A stretch of DNA of 64,000 nt from Embleya sp051903075 (GTDB taxonomy: Bacteria; Actinomycetota; Actinomycetes; Streptomycetales; Streptomycetaceae), in contig NZ_CP182422.1 in the NCBI RefSeq assembly GCF_051903075.1, positions 7,053,763 through 7,117,762 of the forward strand, written 5' to 3'. The translations under genes and the position numbers were made by a program. Every line of letters starts with the position of its first letter. Position 1 is the stretch's first letter. The notes under the pieces are model-generated. The model was not told where the DNA came from and did no database searches. It saw only the letters and a list, made by a program, of their open reading frames with translations. Shown in pieces: positions 47,692 through 56,834 of the stretch.

Positions 47692-48726
47692 TCACGGTCG
47701 TGTGTGCAGGTCGCTCCACTGCCAGGGCAGGCACGTGCGTTCCCTCAGACAGGCCTGCGCCTCGTCCCGACCGTGGACGAGGCAGCGCACCGGCTCGCGT
47801 CGGCCCACCCGCACCCCGCCGTGGTCCTCGGTCCCCGAGAGGATGCGGTGGTGGCGGGCCAACCACTCCGCCACCGGTTGCTGCGCCACCCGCGGCGCCA
47901 GCGGCAACCGTCCGGCCACCGCCCGCGCCGCGCACAACAGTTCGGCTTCGGCAGCGACGTCCTGCCCGCCCTGCGCACCGCGGACCCGCTCGTGCCGCAA
48001 CAGCAGCCGGGCGAGGGCGAACGCCTCGGGCGTCACGACCAGGACGGCGGTGCGCACCGCACCGGGGCCCACCCCCAGACACCGCTCGCGGCGGCGCCAA
48101 CACGGCGCCTGCGGCGCGCGGCGCCACCACCATCCGGCGATCGCGAACGCGTCGGCCACCAACGCCGCCCCGGTGGGCCCGAAGCGCCGTTCCAGGCGCA
48201 GGCACCCGAGTCGGGCGGCGGTGACCTCGGGCAGCGCGGCCAGGTCGAACCAGGCCGGCCCGCCGGCGCGGACCGCGTCCGTCCACCGCCGATGCCGCAG
48301 ACACACCCGCCACGGGTCCCGCGCCACCACCCACGCGCCGTCGGCTCCCCGGGAGGCGGCGCACCGGGGGCAGGCACGCACCAGCGACCCCGCCGCGGGC
48401 GTCCACGGGTAGTGCCACCGCGGTCCCTCGTCCGCCAGCAGCAGCGGATCGCGCAGGTTCGGTAGCGCCCGCTGCAGCACCTGCGCCCGGCGGCCGGTCA
48501 GCACCGCGAGCCGCTCCAGGGCCGGGCGGCTGAGGTAGACCTCCGCCAGGCACGGCTCGACCGGCGACCGCCCGATCCCACCCTCGCCCACATCCTGCAG
48601 GAGGTCCCCGACGCCGCGGCCGTTGGCCCGGGCGAACCGCGACAGGAAAGAGCCGGTGGACTCGTCCGCGACGAACCGCACCGCGAGCGGCCAACCGCGC
48701 GAGGAGCCCCACGTCCCGGCCTCCAC
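47692..48726 (-). CDS. TniQ-family target-selection protein
   Basis: The 344-aa protein starts at a GTG with GGAGG just upstream, and longer frames continue but lack a site. The N-terminus has PLAVRFVADESTGSFLSRFA, the usual TniQ opening. A zinc site is formed by Cys119 and Cys122 (CPRC), then Cys142 and His145 (CLRH). The rest is helical, with a second His/Cys-rich stretch at the end. It belongs to the module 273 bp upstream of the tnsA-like gene. TniQ directs insertion through DNA or RNA-guided partners in known systems, but no CRISPR or TnsD is visible here. Confidence 0.87.
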   Translation of the reverse strand: MEAGTWGSSRGWPLAVRFVADESTGSFLSRFARANGRGVGDLLQDVGEGGIGRSPVEPCLAEVYLSRPALERLAVLTGRRAQVLQRALPNLRDPLLLADEGPRWHYPWTPAAGSLVRACPRCAASRGADGAWVVARDPWRVCLRHRRWTDAVRAGGPAWFDLAALPEVTAARLGCLRLERRFGPTGAALVADAFAIAGWWWRRAPQAPCWRRRERCLGVGPGAVRTAVLVVTPEAFALARLLLRHERVRGAQGGQDVAAEAELLCAARAVAGRLPLAPRVAQQPVAEWLARHHRILSGTEDHGGVRVGRREPVRCLVHGRDEAQACLRERTCLPWQWSDLHTRP

Positions 48727-48934
48727 CCACCCTCCGGCCACCGCCGCCGCCCCTTCGCGCGTTCCGCCCTCCACGGCCGGATAGCACGCCGACACCGATC
48801 GCCACCAGAGCTGTTCACTCGAACGAGCGAACCCCCGGCAGGGGCCGCCCCGCCCGTCGATTCCTCCCCCACGCTGCACTTCGACGGCGCCGCATCCGCA
48901 CGGCGCCGCGCCGGCGCCGCCGGGAGGCCCCCCT

Positions 48935-51334
48935 TTGCCGCCACCACGCGTCCACGACCTGACCATCGAACCGCGCGGCCGCCAGCAGGACGCCATCGAC
49001 GCCGCCGGCAACGCCTTCGCCCTGGGCGCCGCGCGGTGCACCCTCGTCTCGCCCTGTGGGACGGGCAAGACCCTCATCGCCCTGGGCATCGCCCACCGGC
49101 GCGCCCCCCACGGGCGAGCCCTGGTCCTGTGCCCGACCCGACCGCTGCTCCAGCAGACCGCCGGAAGCTGGTACGCCCGAGGCCGACCCGGCACCTACGT
49201 CGGCCTGTTCAGCGACGACAAGCCCGCCGACCCCGCCCTGCAGGGCCTGATGACCATGACCACCGATCCCGCCGTCCTGGCCCGAGCCGTACGCACCGCC
49301 GACGGCCCGGTCACCGTCTTCGCCACCTACGCCTCCCTCCCCAGGATCATCGAAGCCCACCTCCACCTCGCCCTGCCGCGCTGGGACATCGTCGTCGTCG
49401 ACGAGGCCCACCGCACCGCGGGAGCCCTGGGCAAGCAATGGGCCGCCATCCACGACGACGACGCCGTCCCCGCCCGCCACCGCCTCTACCTCACCGCCAC
49501 CCCCAGGATCTGGGACGTCACCCGCCCCCTCTCCCACGAGCCCATCGCCTCCATGGACGACCAATCCCTGTACGGGCCCGTCGTCTTCCGCTACTCCCTG
49601 GCCCAGGCCATCGAGGAGGGCCAACTCGCCGACTACCGCATCTGCGCCCCCGAGATCCACGACACCCAACTGCGCACCCTGCTCGCCGGCCGCCCCGACC
49701 ACGACGACGACCCGGCCGCCGGCGGCATGCGCATCGCCGGCGCCCAACTCGCCCTGCTACGCGCCCGCGAACTGCACGGCATCAGCCGCACCGTGGTCTT
49801 CTCCCGCGCGATCAGCCATGCCGACGCCTTCGCCGACACCCTCCTGGACACCGCCCGCCACGCCGGAGGCCGCCACGCCCAGGGCCTGTGCGCGACCGCC
49901 GTCCACTCCCGCCACACACCCGCCGAGCGCCGCCGCCGCATGGACCGCTTCGCCCGCCCGCCCCGCGACCTCGCCCCCGGCCGGCACGCGACCGACCTGG
50001 AAGTGCTCTGCAACTGCCGACTGGCCATCGAGGGCGTCGACTTCCCCCTGGCCGACTCGGTCCTGTTCGCCGACCCCAAGTCCAGCACGATCGACATCGT
50101 CCAGGGCGTGGGCCGCGCGCTGCGCCTGGCCCCGGGCATGTCCAAATGCTCGACCCTGATCATCCCGGTGTTCTTCGGACCCGGCGAACACCCCCGGGAC
50201 GCCACCTTCGGCACGCCCTACCACCTGCTCTACCAAGTCATGATCGCCCTGCGCGCCCACGACGAGCACCTGTTCCACCGCATCGCCCGCAACGGCCGAG
50301 AACCCCTCGAACACACCCCGCTGCCCGCACCCCACCCCGAACGCGCCGACGAGATCGCCGCCCACCTCGGGCTACGCACCATGGACCCCTCTCCCGATCT
50401 GTGGCTCCAGGGCCTGGATGCCGCCGCCCGCCACCACGCCCGCCACGGCCTACTCGACGTCGACAGCGACCACATCGACGAGAACGGCTTCCAACTGGGC
50501 TGGTGGATCGGCTATCAGCGCTCCCTCAAAGCCGCCGGCAACCTCGCCCCAGAACGCATCTGCGCCCTGGCCCAACTCGGCATGAGCTGGCCCCACTCCG
50601 CCGACAGCGCCGAGCACCACCTCGCCCTCGCCCGCGCCTGGCGCCACCGACACGGCCACCTGCTCCCCGAACCGACCGAGACCTTCCGCAAACAACCCCT
50701 GGGCGCCTGGCTCGAACACCAACGCGCCAAGCACACGGCCGGCACCCTGCCCCGCCGCTACGCCCAGGCGCTGGCCGGCATCGACCGCCACTGGAACCCC
50801 GCCTGGCCGCACGCCTGGCAGCGAATGCACGCCGCCGCCCTCGTTCGGGCCCGCGGCGGCGCCCTGGCCATCCCCCTCACCCACGCCCAGGCCGAGGCCG
50901 ACGACCTGACCCGATGGCTGGACGCCCAGTTCGACGCCTTCCCCGCGCTGCGTTCGGGCCAGCGCGAGCAACTCGCCGGTCTCCTGCCCGCGGACCCCCT
51001 CGCCATCGGCCTGCGCAATCCCCGCAGTTCGGGGGAGAAGGAGTTCTGCCACCTCCTGCGCGCCGCCCGCCGGTTCCGTCGCACCCACGGTCACCTGCGC
51101 GTACCCGCCGACCACGTCGAACGCGTCCGCCGCGACCGCATCCCCCTCGGCGCCGCGATCGCCGCCCTGCGCGACCCCGACCACGTCACACGCCTGTCCC
51201 GCCCGGAACTCGACGCCCTGCAGGCACTCGGCATGGAATGGCAGCCAGGCCTCACCGCCCCCTCACCCCCGATCGAACTGCACAGCGCCCGACCGACGAC
51301 GGCAAGGTCGCGACCCCGCACGCAGCCGCGCTAA
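48935..51334 (+). CDS. DEAH-type helicase with helicase-associated repeats (TtrA-like paralogue)
   Basis: The 799-aa protein starts at a TTG with GGGAGG eight bases upstream. Motifs are CGTGKT (Lys45), DEAH (about 156), YLTATPR, and QGVGRALR in the C-terminal helicase lobe. Then come about three helicase-associated (HA) repeats of the form YQRSLKAAG, LGAWLEHQRAK and LGMEW. It shares long blocks with the telomere-proximal helicase in this window (TYASL, VDEAHRT, LGKxWAA), so the two are paralogues. It is divergent from the TniQ operon. Its role may be in element or replicon end maintenance. Confidence 0.93.
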   Translation: MPPPRVHDLTIEPRGRQQDAIDAAGNAFALGAARCTLVSPCGTGKTLIALGIAHRRAPHGRALVLCPTRPLLQQTAGSWYARGRPGTYVGLFSDDKPADPALQGLMTMTTDPAVLARAVRTADGPVTVFATYASLPRIIEAHLHLALPRWDIVVVDEAHRTAGALGKQWAAIHDDDAVPARHRLYLTATPRIWDVTRPLSHEPIASMDDQSLYGPVVFRYSLAQAIEEGQLADYRICAPEIHDTQLRTLLAGRPDHDDDPAAGGMRIAGAQLALLRARELHGISRTVVFSRAISHADAFADTLLDTARHAGGRHAQGLCATAVHSRHTPAERRRRMDRFARPPRDLAPGRHATDLEVLCNCRLAIEGVDFPLADSVLFADPKSSTIDIVQGVGRALRLAPGMSKCSTLIIPVFFGPGEHPRDATFGTPYHLLYQVMIALRAHDEHLFHRIARNGREPLEHTPLPAPHPERADEIAAHLGLRTMDPSPDLWLQGLDAAARHHARHGLLDVDSDHIDENGFQLGWWIGYQRSLKAAGNLAPERICALAQLGMSWPHSADSAEHHLALARAWRHRHGHLLPEPTETFRKQPLGAWLEHQRAKHTAGTLPRRYAQALAGIDRHWNPAWPHAWQRMHAAALVRARGGALAIPLTHAQAEADDLTRWLDAQFDAFPALRSGQREQLAGLLPADPLAIGLRNPRSSGEKEFCHLLRAARRFRRTHGHLRVPADHVERVRRDRIPLGAAIAALRDPDHVTRLSRPELDALQALGMEWQPGLTAPSPPIELHSARPTTARSRPRTQPR

Positions 51335-51374
51335 TTCGGGGACGATCCCGTACACACTCGGCCAGGATGGTCCC

Positions 51375-52565
51375 GTGCTGGATGTGAGCGTGTACGAACT
51401 CGTGTGGCCCACCGCGTTGTTCACGGCCGAGGCCGAGCGCATCTCGCGTTCGGACCACCGTCAGTGGGTCGAACGCGCACGACTGCTGTTGGGCGAGGCG
51501 TTCGCCGGCACCACGGCGGTGGGCGACTTCGACGAGGTCGGCGAATCCTCCACCATCTGGGCCGACGACGACCCCTGGTCCCCGAAACCGCCCGCGGGAC
51601 AGGCGCCTCCCGCGTACACCCAACGCACCTGGCTGCGCGAGTTGATCGACCGCGCAGCCGAACTGCGCCACGCCCGCCGACCGCGCCCGTACTGGCCTCA
51701 ACGCCACGGCGCCCCGTCCGACCACGCACGCCACAAGGGCGGCGAACGCCGCGAGTTCGCTCGCCTCGTCGAAGAACTCGACACCAACGGCTACCTGGTC
51801 GAGGTCTTCGGCCGGGACTGCGTCGACGACCCCGATCCGCTCCCGGACCGCTCCCGGATCCTGGACCGCCACCTCGGACACGCGAACCTGTGGCCCCTGG
51901 ACCCCGACGCATGGGACGACGACGTTTTCTTCGGCCTGATCGAGGTCTTCCACGACCTGGTCTCGCGCCCCCGCAACCGCGACATGCACTCCTACTCCGG
52001 CTGCGGCTGGCACCACAAGGAGTTCAACGCCGCCCCCGGCCGCGCCCTGTACCGATGGAGGATCAACAACCTCCTCCACGACGCCGGCATCGACTACCGA
52101 CTCGCCGACGAGGGCGAGGACCTCGGCCGACTGGTCGCCCTCACCGACGACGCCCGCGGCGACCTCGTCCACCGGGTCCTGAACACACCCGACCCGCGAA
52201 CACGCGCGAGCACCGAGCACGCCATCGCCCTGTTCCGCGCACGCGGGGCCACCCGCGACCACAAACGCTCGGCCATCGTCGCCCTCGCCCGAATCCTCGA
52301 ACAACGCCGCGACCTCATCAAGACCGAGGCCGGGAAACCCGACGACGGATTCCTCTTCGAAATCGCCAACCGATACGACCTGCGCCACGGCCGCGCCGAC
52401 CAACGCGCCGACTACGACGACGCCTTCCTCGACTGGATCTTCTGGTGGTACCTCGCCACCGTCGAACTCACCGACCGGATCCTGAATAAACAACGCACCC
52501 CGCACGACGCATCCGAGTTCCCCGACCGCCTCGACCAGTGGCACGGTGACGCCCGCGCCCCGTAG
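51375..52565 (+). CDS. Hypothetical protein, possible HEPN-type C-terminus
   Basis: The 396-aa protein begins at GTG 40 bp after the helicase stop, so a two-gene operon is likely. The C-terminal helical region has STEHAIALFRARGATRDHK and FEIANRYDLRHGRADQ, followed by FLDWIFWWYLATVELTDR, which looks like the all-helical HEPN/abortive-infection type with an RxxxH-like site (RYDLRH). The N-terminal half has no known match. A partner in a defence or mobile-element function is a guess. Confidence 0.8.
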   Translation: MLDVSVYELVWPTALFTAEAERISRSDHRQWVERARLLLGEAFAGTTAVGDFDEVGESSTIWADDDPWSPKPPAGQAPPAYTQRTWLRELIDRAAELRHARRPRPYWPQRHGAPSDHARHKGGERREFARLVEELDTNGYLVEVFGRDCVDDPDPLPDRSRILDRHLGHANLWPLDPDAWDDDVFFGLIEVFHDLVSRPRNRDMHSYSGCGWHHKEFNAAPGRALYRWRINNLLHDAGIDYRLADEGEDLGRLVALTDDARGDLVHRVLNTPDPRTRASTEHAIALFRARGATRDHKRSAIVALARILEQRRDLIKTEAGKPDDGFLFEIANRYDLRHGRADQRADYDDAFLDWIFWWYLATVELTDRILNKQRTPHDASEFPDRLDQWHGDARAP

Positions 52566-52944
52566 CGCCCCGCTGCGCCGTCCCTTCACTCGTCACGCTT
52601 CTGCTCGGCTCAGGGGCCCACCCGGCCTCCCCACGCGTCGACGAACCGTGCAACGGGAGCGGCGAGCAAGACACGGGCTCGATGGGTGGGCTGGCGCACG
52701 TGTGCGTTCTCGGGCGGCACGACCGACCGGTCCCCGACCGATTCGACGAACATCGGCCGGGAACCTATTCCCTTGTGACGCGAGCCGGCCTGTGGCCGGC
52801 GACGCGGTCGTCACGAATCGTTCCCGGCCGCCAAAGGAGTCGCGCATCCGCTCGGGTGGCGCCGATGTCGCGAATCGCATGTGTTGTTCGTCTTCCCGGG
52901 GCTTGGTCGGAGCGGGCGGCGGGGTATGACGTGCGAGGGGGTGG
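52566..52944. other. Intergenic, no gene recognised
   Basis: Between two plus-strand genes. No hairpin or gene that I can support. Confidence 0.45.
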
Positions 52945-53592
52945 GTGGTGAACGAGTTCTTGATGGGGGTGTTGTCCTCACTCGCGGCCACGGGGCTGAC
53001 CGTCACACTCGCGGTGTTGTGGTCGGGACGTTTTCGTTGGTTGTTGATCCGGGCGGTAGCGCGATTGACGCGTGGTGATTTCGGTCAGACGTGGCCGACG
53101 AAGGTCGAGGCGGACGAGGATTTCCGCAGGGAGTTGGCGCGCGCTCGTCGCGTGGACCTGTTGACCGGCCGGGGAAACGAGCTGCAGCGGGATACTTTCG
53201 CTCCTCTCCTGGCGGCCGCGGGTACGACCGGGCGCCGGGTCCGGCTCCTGCTGCCGTGTACCGGAACCGGCCGGGACGCCCGCTGGACGACCGACCGCGA
53301 GGCGGAACTCGCGACGTTCGATCGCAGTCACGGCTCGGGCCTGTTGCACACTCAGATCGAGACCAACGTCGCGTTCGTGGCCCCGTACACGAGTGCGGGC
53401 ACGATCGAACTCAGAAGGTTCGACGCCCCGCACATCGGGCGGGTGTGTCTGACCGAACGGGCGGCCTACTTCACGCCCTACTCGGCGCACGAGCACGGCC
53501 GACACTGCGCGGTCGTCAAGTACCCCGTGTCCTCGCCCATGTATCGGACCCTGGAACGAATCTTCGCCAAGACGTGGGAGTCGTCCACGTAA
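52945..53592 (+). CDS. Membrane-anchored hypothetical protein
   Basis: The 215-aa protein has GTG-GTG as alternative starts, with GAGGGGG before them. One N-terminal transmembrane helix (SSLAATGLTVTLAVLWSGRF) is followed by a cytosolic domain with VDLLTGRGNEL, VRLLLP and IETNVAFVAPYTSAG, which read like an alternating alpha/beta domain. No catalytic motif was identified. A single-pass anchor plus a small soluble domain is also the shape of defence effectors, but there is no direct evidence for that. Confidence 0.72.
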   Translation: MVNEFLMGVLSSLAATGLTVTLAVLWSGRFRWLLIRAVARLTRGDFGQTWPTKVEADEDFRRELARARRVDLLTGRGNELQRDTFAPLLAAAGTTGRRVRLLLPCTGTGRDARWTTDREAELATFDRSHGSGLLHTQIETNVAFVAPYTSAGTIELRRFDAPHIGRVCLTERAAYFTPYSAHEHGRHCAVVKYPVSSPMYRTLERIFAKTWESST

Positions 53593-53696
53593 GGGATTCC
53601 ACCAGCGAACTCGCGCGTGGGTGCGCCCTGTGTCGCGCCTCGGCTGGGCCGTTGGTTTCCGCGACGTGCGGTGGACCCGCCCGATCCGGCAACCGC

Positions 53697-55078
53697 GGGA
53701 CTGTAAAACTAACGGTGGAACTTGATCATGAAAGTGACGCCGAGAGATGACTGACGTGATGTCAGAGCCTGTGCAGGACAGCCCGGTTGGAGGTGTCGTC
53801 GATGACGCTGTGGACGGCCGGTTGATCGACGAGCTGGTGGGCCGGGCCCGTGCCCAAGGTCTGGATCTGGTGGGTGAGGGTGGGCTGCTTCAGCAGCTGA
53901 CCAAGCGGATCCTCGAGTCCGCTCTCGAGGGTGAGATCACCGACCACCTCGGGTATGAGAAGCACGATCCGGCCGGGGACAACAGCGGGAACTCGCGCAA
54001 CGGCACCCGCGCGAAGACGGTGTTGACCGATGTGGGCCCGGTGGAGATATCGGTGCCGCGAGACCGCGAGGGGTCGTTCGAGCCGAGGATCGTCCGTAAA
54101 CGGCAGCGGCGTCTGTCGGGGGTGGACGAGATGGTGATCTCGTTGTCCGCGAAAGGTCTGACCACCGGCGAGGTCCGGGCCCACCTGGCCGAGGTCTACG
54201 GGGCCGACGTGTCGCGGCAGACGATCTCCACGATCACCGACAAGGTCCTCGACGGGATGGCCGAGTGGCAGAACCGGCCGCTCGACCGCGTCTACCCGGT
54301 CGTGTTCGTGGACTGCATCAACGTGAAGGTCCGCGACGGCAAGGTCGCCAACCGGCCGATCTACGTCGCGTTGGCGGTCACCGCCGAGGGCCACCGCGAC
54401 ATCCTCGGCCTGTGGGCCGGCGACGGGCGCGGAAGGGGCCAAGTTCTGGCTCCACGTGCTGACCGAGATCAGGAACCGCGGCGTCGAGGACGTGCTCATG
54501 CTCGTCTGCGACGGGCTCAGAGGTCTGCCCGACAGCGTCGAGGCCGTCTGGCCGCGGACCGTGGTCCAGACCTGCGTCGTCCATCTCCTGCGGAACAGTT
54601 TTCGCTATGCCGGACGGCAGGACTGGGACAAGATCGCCAAGGCCCTGCGGCCGGTCTATCAGGCTCCGACCGAGGAGGCCGCACTCGAACGCTTCGTGGA
54701 GTTCACCGACGCCTGGGGGAAGAAGTACCCGGCGATCGTACGGCTGTGGGAGAACGCCTGGTCGGAGTTTGTACCGTTCCTGAGCTTCGACACGGAGATC
54801 CGCACGGTGATCTGCTCGACCAACGCGATCGAGTCGGTCAACGCGCGGATCCGGCGGGCGGTCAAGGCGCGCGGACACTTCCCCAACGAGCAGGCCGCCC
54901 TCAAGTGCGTCTATATGGCGATCATGTCGCTCGACCCTACCGGTCAGGGCCGCAAACGCTGGACCATGCGCTGGAAAGCAGCCCTGAACGCCTTCGACAT
55001 CGCCTTCGACGGACGCCTGTCCGCCGGACGCAACTGACCACTACATCAACCCCGTTACACCGTTCGATTTACAGACCC
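53697..55078 (+). mobile_element. IS256-family insertion sequence with intact ends
   Basis: The 1382-bp element is bounded by imperfect 25-bp inverted repeats (GGGACTGTAAAACTA… and GGGTCTGTAAATCGA…, 21 of 25 identical). The flanking GCAACCGC at 53689-53696 and 55079-55086 is an 8-bp target duplication, the expected length. The insertion is fairly recent because the duplication is perfect. Confidence 0.92.
53747..55037 (+). pseudogene. IS256-family transposase, frameshifted
   Basis: The first part (MTDVMSEPVQDSPVGG … VDCINVKVRDGK, first catalytic Asp) ends in frame at LWAGDGRGRG. The normal continuation (EGAKFWLHVLTEI, CDGLRGLPDSVE with the second Asp, STNAIESVNARI with the Glu) lies in another frame. 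One extra base near 54428-54435 in a G/C run explains it. IS256 elements do not need frameshifting, so the gene is probably inactive, unless the extra base is a sequencing error. Confidence 0.85.
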
Positions 55079-55086
55079 GCAACCGC

Positions 55087-55391
55087 GAGTGGGGCCGGCC
55101 CGGCGGTGCGGTGTACGGGGGCGGCGAGCGGTAGAGCACGCGATGTCGTGCCCCGTTCCGCCGAGGGTGAGCCGTCTTCGACTGCCGGGGGCTCCTGTTG
55201 CGGCCGGCGCGTGGTCGTGGGGGTCGGGCCGTGTCCTCGGTGTCGTGTGGGGGGGTTGAACCCGCGTGTCGTTGCCTTCGTCGGACGCCGCGTCGAGACG
55301 CGGTGGTGGTTCACCCGTGCGGTGCGGACCGGGCGGGAACATCTGCCGCCGGCGGGCCGGTCCACGTGGCGGCGGCCGCGGGGGCGTGCGG
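55087..55391. other. Intergenic, no gene recognised
   Basis: DNA right of the IS256 target duplication. No supported gene. Confidence 0.45.
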
Positions 55392-55730
55392 CTACGGCGT
55401 GGGCGCGGTGGTGTCCCCGCTCGTGGTCTTGGGTCCGGTGCGGCGCACGGTGGGCAGATCGGGCCGGTCGTGGGCGGCGGTGAACGTCTCCGGGTCCAGT
55501 CGTCGATAGGCGCGCAGCGTGTCCGCGAGTTTCTTCGGGGTCGTCTCGGTGGAGGCGATCAGGGCGGCCAGCAGTTCGGACCGGTTGGTGCGCTCGCCCG
55601 CCTCGGTGGCCATGCGCACCAGAAGGTCGAGGCGGGCGTCGATCTCCTGCGGCCAGGTGAGCAGGACCTTGCGCCGCGTCCCCTGATGGACCCGCTCCAC
55701 GGACCTGCCCACGGCGGCGCCCCTGTTCAT
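55392..55730 (-). CDS. Ribbon-helix-helix-type DNA-binding protein
   Basis: The 112-aa protein has a core RKVLLTWPQEIDARLDLLVR (beta strand then helix) and ERTNRSELLAALIAS (second helix), the pattern of ribbon-helix-helix repressors. The Thr/Pro-rich C-terminal tail is probably disordered. It diverges from the thymine-modification gene with only 30 bp between starts, and a perfect 16-bp palindrome sits in that gap. Autoregulation and control of the divergent gene are inferred. Confidence 0.8.
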   Translation of the reverse strand: MNRGAAVGRSVERVHQGTRRKVLLTWPQEIDARLDLLVRMATEAGERTNRSELLAALIASTETTPKKLADTLRAYRRLDPETFTAAHDRPDLPTVRRTGPKTTSGDTTAPTP

Positions 55731-55740
55731 CGACTATAGA

Positions 55741-55756
55741 TTGAATATATATTCAA
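55741..55756. promoter_or_regulatory. Perfect AT-rich palindrome between divergent genes (operator/promoter)
   Basis: TTGAATATATATTCAA is a 16-bp perfect palindrome with 14 A/T bases in a region of about 70% GC. TATATT at 55748-55753 sits at -13 to -8 relative to the ATG of the right-hand gene, which has no ribosome site, so leaderless transcription is plausible. A bound repressor would block that promoter. Confidence 0.8.
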
Positions 55757-55760
55757 ACGC

Positions 55761-56831
55761 ATGCCTTCCCTGCTGGCCAGCCCCGCTGCCGAGGAACATG
55801 CTCATCGCGCCCGCGACGAGGTGGTCGTGGCGGGGCGGCGGTTGCGGCCGACGGCGGTCTTCGACACCTACTGGCGGTTCGCCGTGCTGCGCGACCGGGT
55901 GTATCGCGCCCGGGTGGCCGGCGCGCCCGCGCCGTGGACGAGCGACCCGATTCTGGCCCGTCACCGGTTCACCAACTGCTTCCGCGCGGCGGATCGCGTC
56001 AGTCAGCAGCTGATCGCGGGGGTGAGTTACCGGGGTGATCAGCGCTGGGAGGAGGTGTTCTTCCGCACGCTGTTGTTCAAGTTCTTCAACAAGGCGTCCA
56101 CGTGGGAGTTGTTGGTGGGCGCGCTCGGCGGGACGCCGACGTGGGCGGACTACGACTTCGGTCGTTACGACGAAGTGTTGTCGAAGGCGTTCGCGTCCGG
56201 TGGGCGGCTGTACTCGGCGGCCTACATCACCCCGCCGCCGGCCATGGGGGAGCCGCGCAAGCACGCCAATCACCTGCGCGTGCTGGAGACGATGATGGCC
56301 ACGAACGCGCCCGCGCGGGTACTGGCGGCGAAGAGCCTCCAGGAGGCGTACCGGATCCTGCTCGGCTACCCGGCGATCGGCCCGTTCCTGGCCTACCAGT
56401 ACGTGATCGACCTGAACTACGCGGCCGAGATGCCCTTCGAGGAAGGCGACTTCGTCGTGCCCGGCCCGGGTGCCAAGGACGGCATCCGCAAGGCGTTCGG
56501 TGCGGCGGCGGACGGCATCGAGGCGGAGGTCATCCACTACATGACCGACACCCAGGAGGAGCACTTCGCCCGACTGGGCCTGGAACCGGTGCGGCTGGGA
56601 GGCCGCCGCCGACTCCAACTGATCGACTGCCAGAACCTGTTCTGCGAGGTCGACAAGTACGCCAGGGTCGCGCACCCCGACGTCGCCGGGATCAGCGGCC
56701 GCGCACGGATCAAGCAGGTCTACCGCGCCGACTCCGCGCCGTTGACACCGTGGTTTCCCCCGAAGTGGGGACTGGGCGGCGCCGACGCGCCCGGGACAGA
56801 GAGTGCGGCCGGAGCGTCGGCGTGCCCCTGA
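55761..56831 (+). CDS. HMUDK_hel/aGPT-PPlase-like thymine-modification enzyme
   Basis: The 356-aa protein contains TYWRFAVLRDRVYRARVAG, PWTSDPILARHRFTNCFRA and ADRVSQQLIAGV. I associate this block with the helical domain of alpha-glutamyl/putrescinyl thymine pyrophosphorylases and 5-hydroxymethyl-dU DNA kinases. In phages such as SP10 and phiW-14 these act on hydroxymethyluracil already in DNA, replacing the activated hydroxymethyl group. YPAIGPFLAYQYVIDLNY resembles a glycosylase-like helical pocket. No ribosome site precedes the ATG, so it may be leaderless. It converges on the TS-like gene, with four bases between stops. Family assignment is from memory. Confidence 0.78.
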   Translation: MPSLLASPAAEEHAHRARDEVVVAGRRLRPTAVFDTYWRFAVLRDRVYRARVAGAPAPWTSDPILARHRFTNCFRAADRVSQQLIAGVSYRGDQRWEEVFFRTLLFKFFNKASTWELLVGALGGTPTWADYDFGRYDEVLSKAFASGGRLYSAAYITPPPAMGEPRKHANHLRVLETMMATNAPARVLAAKSLQEAYRILLGYPAIGPFLAYQYVIDLNYAAEMPFEEGDFVVPGPGAKDGIRKAFGAAADGIEAEVIHYMTDTQEEHFARLGLEPVRLGGRRRLQLIDCQNLFCEVDKYARVAHPDVAGISGRARIKQVYRADSAPLTPWFPPKWGLGGADAPGTESAAGASACP

Positions 56832-56834
56832 GCG

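Larger units (their letters stand above)
43245..48726 (-). mobile_element. Tn7-like transposition module (TniQ-TnsA-TnsB-TnsC), ends not located
   Basis: Four genes in one direction encode a target-site protein, an endonuclease-like subunit, a DDE transposase and an AAA+ regulator, the order and content of Tn7-like elements. The last three overlap as GTGA. Inverted ends and a target duplication were not found by eye, so element limits and cargo are unknown. The helicase genes to the right could be cargo. Confidence 0.75.

Noticed and set aside
46691..48805. Open frame that would extend the tnsB gene to 1472 aa
   Set aside because: The extra part overlaps tnsA and tniQ in other frames and has no homology. 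The GTG overlap with the tnsA stop defines the true start.
54420..54440. Programmed frameshift in the IS256 transposase
   Set aside because: IS256 transposases are made from a single frame, and the shift is a simple one-base gain in a G/C run.
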